Assembly: GCA_903911905.1 (NCBI GenBank)
Contig: CAIWFK010000340.1
Coordinates: 1-49,643, forward strand
Length of the DNA: 49,643 bases
Source: an uncultured Myxococcales bacterium
GTDB taxonomy: Bacteria; Myxococcota; Myxococcia; Myxococcales; Myxococcaceae
Direction of reading: 5' to 3'
Shown here piece after piece: positions 25,755 to 34,160 of this stretch. The notes under the pieces are model-generated. The model saw only the letters and a program-made list of their open reading frames with translations. It had not been told where the DNA came from and did no database searches. The translations under genes were made by a program, and so were the position numbers. Numbering within the stretch: position 1 is the stretch's first letter; every line of letters starts with the position of its first letter.

Positions 25755-26546
25755 ATGGAGCGCTCGCCGATTCCCATCGCCCTCACCGTCGCCGGCTCGG
25801 ACCCTTCGGGCGGCGCGGGGCTGCAGGCCGACCTCAAGACCTTCCACCAGCACCGGGTCTACGGCGCGAGCGTGGTGACGTTGCTCACGGTGCAGTCGAC
25901 GACCGCCGTCTCTCGCGTCGAGGTGATGAGCGCCGAACTGGTCGACCAACAGCTCGCCGCCGTTCTCGGCGACTTCCGCCCCGACGCGGTGAAGACCGGC
26001 GCGCTGGGAAACGCCGCCGTCATCGAGGTGGTCGCCCGACGACTGCAGGGACTGCGCGTGGTGGTCGACCCGGTGATGGTGAGCAAGCACGGCCACGCGC
26101 TGCTCGGTGACGAGGCGAGGGCCACGCTGGTGCGGCAATTGCTGCCGCGGGCCTTGCTGCTCACGCCCAACGCGCACGAGGCCGAGGCGCTGCTCGGCCG
26201 GCCGGTGCGCACGCTGGCCCAGGCGCGCGACGCCGCGCGGGCGCTGCAGCACCTGGGCGCGACCAACGTGCTGCTCAAGGGCGGTCACCTCGAGGAGCCC
26301 GACGCGGTCGACGTGCTCGCGATGGGCGCTTCCCTGCACGAGTTCCACGCGCCGCGCCTCGCCACCACCCACACCCATGGCACCGGCTGCACGCTCGCTT
26401 CGGCCATCACCGCCTGGCTCGCCCGCGGCACGACGCTCGAAGAAGCGGTCACGCACGCCCGGGCTTTCATCTCACGCGCCATCGAGACGGCACCCTTGGT
26501 GGGCCAGGGCGTGGGCCCGGTCAACCACTTCGCTGCCATCGAGTGA
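25755..26546 (+). CDS. thiD: ThiD, hydroxymethylpyrimidine/phosphomethylpyrimidine kinase
   Basis: A 263-residue ribokinase-fold enzyme that phosphorylates HMP and then HMP-P in thiamine biosynthesis. ATG 25755 is preferred over TTG 25737. Motifs: the substrate loop IALTVAGSDPSGGAGLQADL, VKTGALGNAAVIEVV, VVVDPVMVSKHGHALL, LLLTPNAHEAEALLG, and the anion-hole motif THTHGTGCTLASAI with the catalytic-site residues. The length matches stand-alone ThiD. No other thiamine gene is adjacent. A hairpin without a T-run lies 13 bases downstream of the stop. Confidence 0.97.
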   Translation: MERSPIPIALTVAGSDPSGGAGLQADLKTFHQHRVYGASVVTLLTVQSTTAVSRVEVMSAELVDQQLAAVLGDFRPDAVKTGALGNAAVIEVVARRLQGLRVVVDPVMVSKHGHALLGDEARATLVRQLLPRALLLTPNAHEAEALLGRPVRTLAQARDAARALQHLGATNVLLKGGHLEEPDAVDVLAMGASLHEFHAPRLATTHTHGTGCTLASAITAWLARGTTLEEAVTHARAFISRAIETAPLVGQGVGPVNHFAAIE

Positions 26547-26558
26547 GCGGTCGGCACG

Positions 26559-26579
26559 CTCCACGGTCGGTGCGTGGAG
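26559..26579 (+). terminator. possible hairpin after thiD
   Basis: A perfect seven-base-pair stem (CTCCACG with CGTGGAG) around the loop GTCGGTG, beginning just after the thiD stop. There is no T-run, so if it terminates transcription it is not a classical intrinsic terminator. The rest of the 167-base gap shows nothing. Confidence 0.35.
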
Positions 26580-26713
26580 GCGACGGGCGGGCGACGAGGT
26601 CACGCTCGGCTCGGGTGACGACTCGCGGGCCGAGGGCTTCACCGAGGCGCGGGGTTGGGCGCACGAGCGCGGCAGGTGACCCGACGAACCGGCTCGACCG
26701 CTAGAGTCCGCCC

Positions 26714-27493
26714 ATGCTCGACCGACACCTGTGCCTGCTGCTCCTGCTGACCGCGTGCGGTCCGACCCAGTCACGCCCGCCAGACGCTGGCCTCGATGGC
26801 GGTTCGACCGACGCTGGGACGCCCGTCGATGCAGGCGCGACGCCCGACTCGGGCACGATGGTCGATGCCGGGTCAGCCGTCGACGCCGGTCGCGCGGTCA
26901 CCACCGCGAACTTGTTGGCGTTGACACAGAACTGCGTGCCCGCCTCGAGCGTACGCTACGCCACCGACGTGGGTCTGCCCCCCGCCATTTCCATCTGCAC
27001 GCTCGACGGCGCCTTCTTCTGGAAGGCCGACCTCGACGTCGACTGCGACGGCAAGGTGAGCGCGCAGTGCAGCCTGGCCACCGACCCCGCGTTCCAGGAC
27101 CAGACCAGCCTCACCGATTCGAGGAACGCGCCGCTCGACGCGGCGTCGCTGCCCTACGTGGTGGTGCCCTTGCCCAGCTCACAGCCCGGAGGCTTCGACT
27201 ACCAGGCGGCCGGCATTCACCTGGGAGCGGTGGCGCTGGTCATCTTCAACGGGCAACTGGCGTGGGGCATCTTCGGCGACGAGGGCCCCGAGGACATCAT
27301 CGGCGAGGCCAGCTATGCGATGGCGCAGTCGCTGGGCATCGACCCCAACCCTTCCACCGGTGGGCACGACGGCGTCGACGTGACGTACCTCGTCTTCACG
27401 GGCGCCTCGGCGGTCGTGGCCACGCCCGAGGACCACGCGGCGGCCGTGACGTTGGGGCAGTCGCTCGCCGCGCAGGTGCTCGCCCACAATTAG
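26714..27493 (+). CDS. GH75 chitosanase-type lipoprotein
   Basis: A 259-residue predicted lipoprotein: lipobox LLLTAC (Cys15), a DAG/VDAG-repeat linker at ~22-62, then a domain from ~75 to the end that matches glycoside hydrolase family 75 (fungal-type chitosanase, endo-cleavage of glucosamine polymers). Diagnostic segments are CTLDGAFFWKADLDVDCDG, QDQTSLTDSRNAPLDA, LPYVVVPLPSS, GAVALVIFNGQLAWGIFGDE, EDIIGEASYAMAQSLGI and GVDVTYLVFTG. The acidic residues of the GDxGP-IGEAS region, where the family's catalytic site lies, are present. GH75 is best known from fungi and some actinobacteria. Predicted to degrade chitosan, for example from fungal walls, at the cell surface. Confidence 0.88.
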   Translation: MLDRHLCLLLLLTACGPTQSRPPDAGLDGGSTDAGTPVDAGATPDSGTMVDAGSAVDAGRAVTTANLLALTQNCVPASSVRYATDVGLPPAISICTLDGAFFWKADLDVDCDGKVSAQCSLATDPAFQDQTSLTDSRNAPLDAASLPYVVVPLPSSQPGGFDYQAAGIHLGAVALVIFNGQLAWGIFGDEGPEDIIGEASYAMAQSLGIDPNPSTGGHDGVDVTYLVFTGASAVVATPEDHAAAVTLGQSLAAQVLAHN

Positions 27494-27497
27494 GACT

Positions 27498-28655
27498 TCA
27501 GCCGGTCGGTCGCTCGGCCGGGAACGAGACTTCGATGCGGGTGCCGTGCTCGTTGGACTCGACGGTGGTGGTGCCTCGCCAGACCGAGACCAACTGCCGC
27601 ACCAGCAACAGCCCCAGCCCCGTGCCCTGCGGGCCCTTGGTGGTGAAGGGTGCGGTGGCCTCGAGCGCCTCGGGAGGCATGCCCGGCCCATTGTCGGTCA
27701 GCACCAGGTGTACCAGGCCCCTGGTGGGCCGCAGCGACACCGTCACCTGACCCTGCCGTACGTGCGCGAGCGCGTCGATGGCGTTGGTGAGCAGGTTGAG
27801 CACCACCTGCTGGGCCTGCACGGGAATCAGCCGGGCCAGCACGGCACCGGGCGGCAGGTCGAGCACGATGTCGACGTACTTGCCGCGGCCGGTGACCTTG
27901 GTCAGCCACACCACGTCGCGCACCACGTCGCGCACGTCGATGAGCGCTTCGGCCTCGACGGGCCGCGAGAGCCGCTGTGCCGCGCCGCCCAGTTCCTGCA
28001 GTTGGTGCGTCACGTGCGCGAGGTCGTCGGCGATGTCGGCGTCGAGGCCCGCCACGTGCTTGAGCTCTTCGGCGATGCCGCGCAGCACGGCCGCCGCGTT
28101 GTTCAGCTCGTGGCCCATGCCCGCCGCGAAGGTGCCCAGGGTGGCGAAGCGCTCGGCCTGCTCGAGCTGGCCCTGCAGCGTCTGCAGCCGCGCGCCCGCC
28201 TGCAGTTGCTGGCGCTGGAAGAAGCCCAACTTCACCACGTTGCTGACGCGGGCCCGCAGTTCGATGCGGTTGACCGGTTTGCCCAGGTAATCGTCGGCGC
28301 CGGCCTCGGCCCCGCGCAACCGTTCGCGGGGCTCGGAGTTTCCGGCCACGATGAGCACCGGCAGGGGTCGGTCGGCCGCGCGCTGCTTCATGCGCCGACA
28401 GGTCTCGATGCCGTCGATGCCGGGCAGCACCACGTCGAGCAGCACCACGTCGGGCCAGAGGTTCTCGAGCGCGGCGATGGCGTCTTCGCCCCGGGAAAAG
28501 TGGTGCACCTCGAAGCGGTGATTCAACATCTCGGAAATCATCGAGCGCGCGAGCGCGTCGTCGTCGACCAGGTAGACCACGGCACGGGTCAGCTCGGGCG
28601 GCAGCCGCTGGGGCGCGGGGGTGGTGGTGGTCAGACGGTCTTCGGCTTCGGCCAT
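27498..28655 (-). CDS. REC-histidine kinase hybrid (second copy)
   Basis: A 385-residue soluble protein. The start is ATG 28655, preceded by GAGGAG at 8 bases; an upstream in-frame ATG would add eight residues. The receiver domain has acidic residues at 31-33, Asp74 in VVLLDVVLPGIDG and Lys126 in YLGKPVN. The dimerisation helix contains His182 in FAAGMGHELNNAAAVL. The HATPase domain has NLLTNAIDALAHV, TDNGPGMPPEAL and GPQGTGLGLLLVRQL. Same layout as 23633-24724, with a shared GADDYLGKPV-x-R-x-EL phrase, so the two are probably paralogues. It starts 10 bases after the DUF2804 gene stop and is likely in one operon with it. The stop is 4 bases from the convergent chitosanase stop. Confidence 0.95.
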   Translation of the reverse strand: MAEAEDRLTTTTPAPQRLPPELTRAVVYLVDDDALARSMISEMLNHRFEVHHFSRGEDAIAALENLWPDVVLLDVVLPGIDGIETCRRMKQRAADRPLPVLIVAGNSEPRERLRGAEAGADDYLGKPVNRIELRARVSNVVKLGFFQRQQLQAGARLQTLQGQLEQAERFATLGTFAAGMGHELNNAAAVLRGIAEELKHVAGLDADIADDLAHVTHQLQELGGAAQRLSRPVEAEALIDVRDVVRDVVWLTKVTGRGKYVDIVLDLPPGAVLARLIPVQAQQVVLNLLTNAIDALAHVRQGQVTVSLRPTRGLVHLVLTDNGPGMPPEALEATAPFTTKGPQGTGLGLLLVRQLVSVWRGTTTVESNEHGTRIEVSFPAERPTG

Positions 28656-28665
28656 GAAACGCTCC

Positions 28666-29715
28666 TCACCACAGGACATCTTGATCTTCGGCGACTCCGG
28701 GCTGCGCGTCGAGGGTCCACCGCTGGCCCTCGAGCGTGATGGTGCCCGACCAGGTCCCCACCGGTTGACTGAAGCGGCTGCGCACCACCACCAGGTCGCG
28801 CAACTCGCGGTGGGCGGCGATGGGCTTGAAGGTCAGGTCGAGCACCCCGTCGGTGGTGCGCACGTGCCAGCGGTCGAGCACGTCGTCGTGGTTCCAGGTG
28901 AAGCGCGCGCGGCCCAGGCCGTACAGTCGCCCACCCAGCCAGAGCGCATTCTCGTTCACGTCGTCGCGGGTCTCGTTGAAGCCCTCGACCAGGTTGATGC
29001 CCACCGGCGTGCCGTCATCGAGCCGGCCGCACACGAAGGCCCAACGCCAGGCGGTGCGACGCGCGAGGTAGCCGTGGGTCGAATCGAGCCCGCCCACCCC
29101 GCCGTCGAGCCGGTAGCGGTGGCCCGCGACCTCGAGCTCGCCGAAGGCCTGCAGCGCCGCCCACTTCTGCGTCACGTTGACCCCGTCGCCACCTTCGACC
29201 GGGGCGATGACCGTCAGGGGAGGCGCCGCGCCCGCAGCCAGCAATTCGGCGCGCAGCACCATCGAGGGTCGCAGCACGGGAGCGCCCAGGCCCAGGCGAA
29301 TGTCCACGTGGTAGCGCTCGTCACCGAAGGGCCGACGGGCGTGCACGCTGGCGCCCGGCAAGCGCAGGCCCACCTCGAGCCCGGCACCGACGTATTCGTT
29401 GACCTTCACCAGCGGGCGGGGCGGGCCCAGCCGGCCGACGTCGACCAGCACGCGCTGGCCGGCCAGCTCGACGGCCATGGTGAAGACGTTCGAGCTGTAG
29501 CCCAGGTCGACCACCGCGAAGAGCACCGCCCCTTCGCGGGTGGCGACGAAGCCGTAGAGCCAGCGCTTGTGCACGGCCAGCCGCGCGAGCCGCGAGGGTT
29601 GCCAGGTGCCGCGCAGGCCGCCGAGGCGGGCCGAAGCGAGCGAGCCCTGGTACGTGCCGAAGCGCGGCGCGCCCAGCGAATCTTCGACCGAGGGTGGAGC
29701 TGGAGGCAGCGGCAT
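28666..29715 (-). CDS. DUF2804 family protein
   Basis: A 349-residue protein started at ATG 29715. The C-terminal half carries the phrases I associate with DUF2804: TAWRWAFVCGRLDDGTPVGI, NLVEGFNETRDDVNENALWL and TTDGVLDLTFKPIAAHREL. The N-terminal half (LGGLRGTWQPSRLARLAVHK, RWLYGFVATREGAVLFAVVD) is β-rich. There is no signal peptide or membrane helix. The family has no established biochemical role that I know; the fold resembles lipocalin/AttH-like β-sandwiches, which is a weak inference. It lies directly upstream of the second kinase gene and is probably co-transcribed. Confidence 0.85.
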   Translation of the reverse strand: MPLPPAPPSVEDSLGAPRFGTYQGSLASARLGGLRGTWQPSRLARLAVHKRWLYGFVATREGAVLFAVVDLGYSSNVFTMAVELAGQRVLVDVGRLGPPRPLVKVNEYVGAGLEVGLRLPGASVHARRPFGDERYHVDIRLGLGAPVLRPSMVLRAELLAAGAAPPLTVIAPVEGGDGVNVTQKWAALQAFGELEVAGHRYRLDGGVGGLDSTHGYLARRTAWRWAFVCGRLDDGTPVGINLVEGFNETRDDVNENALWLGGRLYGLGRARFTWNHDDVLDRWHVRTTDGVLDLTFKPIAAHRELRDLVVVRSRFSQPVGTWSGTITLEGQRWTLDAQPGVAEDQDVLW

Positions 29716-29845
29716 CGTCGACCCAAGGCTAGCACCTGATCGCAACCGGCTGATCAGCCTCGACTTCGCGCTCTTTCGGGTGGGGGGCTGGCGCTGCGTG
29801 CGGAAAGCGCGTACATGAGTCCTGCGCCGTCACAACCGACGACGC

Positions 29846-29864
29846 CGACCCAATTCCTGGGTCG
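29846..29864 (+). promoter_or_regulatory. hairpin in the cold-shock gene leader
   Basis: A perfect seven-base stem, CGACCCA with TGGGTCG around the loop ATTCC, ends 24 bases before the cold-shock ATG. Structured leaders control many cold-shock genes, so this may be an RNA element or an operator. No strong Shine-Dalgarno sequence is visible between it and the ATG. Confidence 0.45.
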
Positions 29865-29888
29865 ATTACTGAAAGCAGATCTCATCAA

Positions 29889-30095
29889 ATGGCAACTGGT
29901 ACTGTGAAGTGGTTCAACGATGCGAAGGGTTTCGGATTCATCAGCCAGGACGCGGGCGGCGAAGACGTTTTCTGCCACCACACTGCGATCTCGGCGGACG
30001 GCTTCCGCACCCTCGCTGAGGGTCAGAAGGTGGAGTTCGACGTGAACCGCGGCCCCAAGGGCCTCCAGGCGGCGAACGTTCGCGCCGTCAGCTGA
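29889..30095 (+). CDS. cold-shock domain protein (CspA family)
   Basis: A 68-residue single cold-shock domain, an OB-fold that binds single-stranded RNA and DNA. The RNP1 motif is GFGFISQ (in [18 protein letters not shown]) and the RNP2 motif is DVFCHHTAI, with the usual VFVHH replaced by VFCHH. The opening [14 protein letters not shown] and the closing [13 protein letters not shown] are classical. A 170-base leader with a hairpin precedes it and a strong terminator follows it, making it a monocistronic unit. Confidence 0.98.
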   Translation: MATGTVKWFNDAKGFGFISQDAGGEDVFCHHTAISADGFRTLAEGQKVEFDVNRGPKGLQAANVRAVS

Positions 30096-30119
30096 ATTTC
30101 CGCACCACCTGCTGAACCT

Positions 30120-30163
30120 CTGAGGCTCGGTTCTCTTCGTGAGACCCGGGCCTCAGTCTTTTT
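30120..30163 (+). terminator. intrinsic terminator after the cold-shock gene
   Basis: An eleven-base-pair stem, CTGAGGCTCGG at 30120-30130 with CCGGGCCTCAG at 30146-30156 (one G-T pair), followed by TCTTTTT. It begins 25 bases after the stop. Confidence 0.92.
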
Positions 30164-30220
30164 CGCGGTCGGCTTTGTTTTTCGCGCTCGTCAGCCCGGG
30201 CCACTAGAACGGGCGCGCCC

Positions 30221-31801
30221 ATGAGCCGACTCGCGCACTTGTCCGACCTGCACTTCGGTGCTGCCGACCGACACCAGTCACGCCTCCACGACGGGCTGGT
30301 CGAGACCATGGCCAGCCTGCACGGCCAGGTCGACGCGCTGCTGCTCACCGGCGACGTGTTCGACTCCAGCCGCCCGGCGGCGGGGCTCATCGACGGCTTC
30401 CTCGCGCTGCTCGACCGGCTGACGGCGGCGGTGGGGCGCGCGGTGCCCACGGTGCTCATTCCCGGCAACCACGACCGACGCGATGACGGCGTCTTTGGCC
30501 CCTGGGACGGCACGCTCTTCCAGACGCTCGCGGCCCGAATGGCCGACCGGCCCCACGTGCAGGTGCTGGGCAACGCCACGCCCTTCCTGGGTCAGCCGGT
30601 CACCCTGCCCGGCATCGACGCCGACGTGGTGGCCTACGACTCGAGCTACTTGCCGCGCGGGCTCATCAGCGCCGGTGGGCAACTGCGCCAGGAAGACCTC
30701 ATTCAACTGGGCTCCCAGTTGCCCCCGGGCGACCGGCCGCTGCTCTTCCTGTTGCACCACCACCTGGTGCCCACGCCCATCACCGACACCTCGGTCATCG
30801 CCACCGACGGCCGCCCGGTGTGGCAGCGCTTCCTCGTGCATCAGGTGCTGCCGTCGCTGGTGGGCCAGGGCGACCGCGAAGAATTGACCATGACGGCGCT
30901 GGGCGCTGGCACCGCGCTCACCACGCTCCACACCCTGGGTCGCGCGGTGGTGGTGCTGCACGGCCACAAGCACTACCCGACCGCGCGCCTGCTCAAAGGC
31001 CTGGGCCCGGGCGATGGCGACGTCCTGCTGACCAGCGCCGGCAGTTGCGGCAAGGCGCAGGACTGGTCGACCGGCGACTGGGACGAAGCGCCCAGGCTCT
31101 GGCCCAGCATCAACCTGCTCGACCTCGCGCTCGACGGGGTCGAGGTGGTCAGCCAGGCCTGGAGCCCCGCCGACCCAAGGCGCCGCAATTCTCCCCGGGC
31201 GCTGGTGCGGGCCCGCCGCGCCGCGCACCGCTGGGAACTCGAGCCCCCCGCAGCGCCCCGCCCCTTCCAGCCGGTCTTCGCCAGCAACGAGTCCACCATC
31301 GCGCTGACCACCTCGACGAGCGCACTCGACCGCTACGACCTGACGGTGCGTCGGCGCATCGAGGCCACGCCCGCGGCGTACGTCACCACGTCCTGGGACA
31401 TCGTCGACGGGCCTCCCGGCGCGCGCGTCACCGACGTGCGCTGCAACGGCGAGGGCCGCCCCGAGGCGACGCTGCCCACCCGACTCGAGGTGCCACTGCA
31501 CGGAGCGTCGACCTGGCGCGTGGTGGGAGGCGTGCTGGCCACGCTCACTGGCGCAGGCCAGCTCAAGGGCCAGGGCGCCAGCTTCAGCTCGGTCGAACTG
31601 CACAACCGCAGCCGCTCGGGCGTGGCGCGCCTGACCGTCGACCTGGGGCCGATTCAGACCCGACCCTTCGCCTCGGCCACCGACCTGACGACCGGCACCG
31701 AGCGACCCTGGCCCTGCACGCGCAGCGGCAACACGGTGACCGTCGAGTACGTGAACTGCCCCGCGCGCACGCTCTTGCGGCTCTACTGGCCGTTGTCGTG
31801 A
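30221..31801 (+). CDS. calcineurin-like metallophosphoesterase
   Basis: A 526-residue protein. The N-terminal ~280 residues are a metallophosphoesterase of the CpdA/3',5'-cyclic-nucleotide-phosphodiesterase style, with all five motifs: LSDLHFG (DxH), GDVFDSS (GDxxD), GNHDRR, LLFLLHHHL and VVLHGHKHY (GHxH). The C-terminal ~240 residues (TSTSALDRYDLTVRRRIEAT to NCPARTLLRLYWPLS) are β-rich and unlike standard CpdA, so this is a fused, unassigned second domain. There is no signal peptide; cytoplasmic. Its 3' end overlaps the convergent SRPBCC gene by 19 bases. Substrate unknown. Confidence 0.9.
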   Translation: MSRLAHLSDLHFGAADRHQSRLHDGLVETMASLHGQVDALLLTGDVFDSSRPAAGLIDGFLALLDRLTAAVGRAVPTVLIPGNHDRRDDGVFGPWDGTLFQTLAARMADRPHVQVLGNATPFLGQPVTLPGIDADVVAYDSSYLPRGLISAGGQLRQEDLIQLGSQLPPGDRPLLFLLHHHLVPTPITDTSVIATDGRPVWQRFLVHQVLPSLVGQGDREELTMTALGAGTALTTLHTLGRAVVVLHGHKHYPTARLLKGLGPGDGDVLLTSAGSCGKAQDWSTGDWDEAPRLWPSINLLDLALDGVEVVSQAWSPADPRRRNSPRALVRARRAAHRWELEPPAAPRPFQPVFASNESTIALTTSTSALDRYDLTVRRRIEATPAAYVTTSWDIVDGPPGARVTDVRCNGEGRPEATLPTRLEVPLHGASTWRVVGGVLATLTGAGQLKGQGASFSSVELHNRSRSGVARLTVDLGPIQTRPFASATDLTTGTERPWPCTRSGNTVTVEYVNCPARTLLRLYWPLS

Positions 31802-32241
31802 GCGCGTTCAGCCACGGCCTTGAGCGCGCGCAGCACCGCGTCTCCACCACTCGAGGCTTCGGCGAAGCGGGCCTCGCCGTTGGCCACGGTGGCGAAGTTC
31901 CCCTGGCTCCAGTCGAGCCGGGTACCCGCACCACTGGGCGTGAGGCGGCAATCGACCTCGAGGTAGTTGGCCGGTACGTCGGGCAGGCCGCCATTGGGGT
32001 CGAAGGTCGTGTAGGTCAACCGACGCCCGGGCTCGAAGGCCACCACGTGACCGACCACGAAGACCATCGACCGACCTTCGTGCACGCCGCGCCAGTGAAG
32101 CGGGCTGCCCGGCTTCCAGTCGGTGACGGCCTCGCAGCCGAAGAGGTACTGCTTCGTCTTCTCGGGCTCGGTGAGCGCCGCGAAGACCTGCCTCGGGGTG
32201 GCGGCCAGGTCGAGGGTGTAGCGGGTGTAGAGTTCGCGCAT
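31783..32241 (-). CDS. SRPBCC/AHSA1-type protein
   Basis: A 152-residue START-like fold protein starting at ATG 32241 (MRELYTRYTLDLAATPRQVF). The typical AHSA1 order is present: the entry strand with ATPRQVFAALTEPEKTKQYL, the GSPLHWRG turn, VVGHVVAFEPGRRLTYTTFD, the TRLDWSQGNFAT strand, and a long C-terminal helix (GGDAVLRALKAVAERA). Such proteins bind hydrophobic ligands or act as stress-related cochaperone-like modules; the ligand here is unknown. It is divergent from an AraC regulator (54-base gap), a frequent pairing in which the regulator controls the SRPBCC gene. Overlaps the preceding convergent gene by 19 bases. Confidence 0.9.
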   Translation of the reverse strand: MRELYTRYTLDLAATPRQVFAALTEPEKTKQYLFGCEAVTDWKPGSPLHWRGVHEGRSMVFVVGHVVAFEPGRRLTYTTFDPNGGLPDVPANYLEVDCRLTPSGAGTRLDWSQGNFATVANGEARFAEASSGGDAVLRALKAVAERAHDNGQ

Positions 32242-32295
32242 GGGTCACCGTCGTAGGCCCCCTTGACGCTCCCCGTCTTGAAGGAACGCGACACC

Positions 32296-33072
32296 ATGAA
32301 GCCCGCGCGCGGCATCTTGAAGGGCACGGTCACCGAACGGGTGACGCACCATCGGTTGGCCCCGCGCGCCGAGCTGGCCTTCGCGGTCGAACACTTCTGG
32401 CACGTGGCGTGGACGCTGGAAGGCACACCGCCGGTGCGGGCACAGACCCTGCCCCACCCGTCGGTGCACGTGACCGTCGAAGCGCGGCGGGCCGAGGTGG
32501 GTGGCGTCTTCACCAGCCGCTTCGTGCGCACGCTGCGGGGAAACGGTCAGGTCTTCGGGCTCAAGTTCCGGCCCGGCATGTTCCAGCAGGTGCTGGGCGC
32601 TCCGCTCTCGACGTTGCGCAATCGGGTGGTGGCGCTGCGAAGGGTCTTCGCCGAGGCGGCGGCGCTGGCCAGGCACACCCGCGAGCGCCCCTTCGAGGCT
32701 TCGGTCGCCGCCTGGGAACAGGTGCTGCTGACCCGGCTGCGTGACGACGACCCGGTGGCGCGGGCGACCCGCGACCTGGTCGAACTGGCGGCCGTCGACC
32801 GCACGCTGCTGCAGGTCGAGCAACTGGTCGAACGCGCGGGCGTGACGAAGCGCACGCTGCAGCGACGGTTCGACCGCTACGTGGGCGTGAGCCCCAAGTG
32901 GGTGCTGCAGCGCTACCGGCTGCACGAAGCCAACGAGCGACTGCTGGCCGATGGCGCGCTCGACCTCGCCGGCCTGGCGCTCGAGCTGGGGTACGCCGAC
33001 CAGTCGCACTTCGTGCGCGACTTCAAGGCGATGGTGGGGGTGACCCCGGGCTCGTACGCGCTGCGTCGGTAG
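32296..33072 (+). CDS. AraC-family regulator
   Basis: A 258-residue regulator started at ATG 32296 with AAGGA 12 bases upstream; TTG 32263 is in frame but less likely. The N-terminal domain (RAELAFAVEHFWHVAWTLEG, HPSVHVTVEA, VFGLKFRPGMFQQVLG) matches the DUF6597-type sensing domain common in soil AraC proteins. The C-terminal double helix-turn-helix is clear: VEQLVERAGVTKRTLQRRFD, YVGVSPKWVLQRYRLHEA and ALELGYADQSHFVRDFK with VTPGSYA. It probably regulates the divergent SRPBCC gene. The ligand is unknown. Confidence 0.93.
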   Translation: MKPARGILKGTVTERVTHHRLAPRAELAFAVEHFWHVAWTLEGTPPVRAQTLPHPSVHVTVEARRAEVGGVFTSRFVRTLRGNGQVFGLKFRPGMFQQVLGAPLSTLRNRVVALRRVFAEAAALARHTRERPFEASVAAWEQVLLTRLRDDDPVARATRDLVELAAVDRTLLQVEQLVERAGVTKRTLQRRFDRYVGVSPKWVLQRYRLHEANERLLADGALDLAGLALELGYADQSHFVRDFKAMVGVTPGSYALRR

Positions 33073-33080
33073 CCGCTTCT

Positions 33081-34102
33081 TCAGGCGCGCTGACTGCGCC
33101 GCGCGCGCACCATCAACGCCAGGAACACCGGCCCACCCAGCAACGCGGTGATGACGCCCACCGGCGGTTCGGTGTGGAAGACGCTGAAGAGCGAGCGGGC
33201 CACCAGGTCGGCCAGCATCAGGAACGCCGCGCCCAGCAACGCGCTGGTGGGCAGCACCAGGCGTTGGTCATGCCCGAAGAGCAGCCGCGCCAGGTGCGGC
33301 ACCAGCAACCCCACGAAGCCGATGAGCCCGGCCAGCGAGACCACCACCGACACCGCGGCCGAGGCCACCACCAGCACCAGCAACCGCGTGCGCCGCGCAT
33401 CGACGCCCAGGCTCTGCGCGTCTTCGTCACCCAGGGTCAGCAGGTTGAGTCGGCCGCTCGCCGCCACCAGCACCACCACGCACGCGCCCACCACCAGGGC
33501 GGTCGACGCCAGGGTGCCCGCCTGTTCCTGACCCAGCGAGCCCGCCAACCAGAAGAGAATTTCCCCAGCCGGTCGGGAGCGACCAGGGCCTTGATGAAGG
33601 TGATGGCCGCCAGCGCGAAGGCGTTGAAGATGACGCCCGCCAGCAAGGTGGTGTTCGACGGGTCGCCGCCCGCCAGTCGCCCCACCGAGAGCACCAACGC
33701 GGTCGCTCCGAGTGCGCCAGCCAGGGCCAGCACGGTAGTGCCCGAGACTGCGGGCGCGAGCGCGAACCGGCCGATGCCCAGGGCGAGCGCGATGGTGGCT
33801 CCGAGCGCCGCGCCGCCGCTGACGCCCAGCACGAAGGGGTCGGCCAGGGGGTTGCGCAGCAGCGACTGCAGCGCCGCCCCCGCCGCCGCCAGCGCCAGCC
33901 CCACCAGCGCGGCCAGCACCACCCGCGGCAACCGCACCCGGAAGAAGATGGTCTCGTCGGGAGAACCGGCGACCCCGACCTGGGCGAGGTCGAGCTTCTG
34001 CTCTCCGAAGAGCACCGCCAGCGCGAAGCACGCCAGGGCCACCAGCGCGCACGAGAGCACCGCGAAGGCCAGCCGCGAGGGCGTGAAGGCGACGGAGCGC
34101 AC
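33081..34102 (-). pseudogene. FecCD/BtuC-family ABC permease with frameshift
   Basis: An integral membrane permease of the iron-siderophore/cobalamin importer family, split by a frameshift near 33570. The upstream part reads LPRVVLAALVGLALAAAGAA, LQSLLRNPLADPFVLGVSGG and FNAFALAAITFIKALVAPDR. The downstream part, in another frame, reads GEILFWLAGSLGQEQ, LGDEDAQSLGVDARRTRLLV, GLIGFVGLLVPHLARLLFG and FHTEPPVGVITALLGGPVFL. One lost base in GACCGGCTGGGG would account for it, and the repaired protein would be about 340 residues, the normal length. The start is uncertain (GTG 34102 or TTG 34120). No ATPase or binding-protein gene adjoins it. True pseudogene versus assembly error is undecided. Confidence 0.85.
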
Positions 34103-34160
34103 GAAGTGGGTGTTACGCAATGCAGGCACCGGTGGGAACCGTGTTGTACGAACGGCGCTG

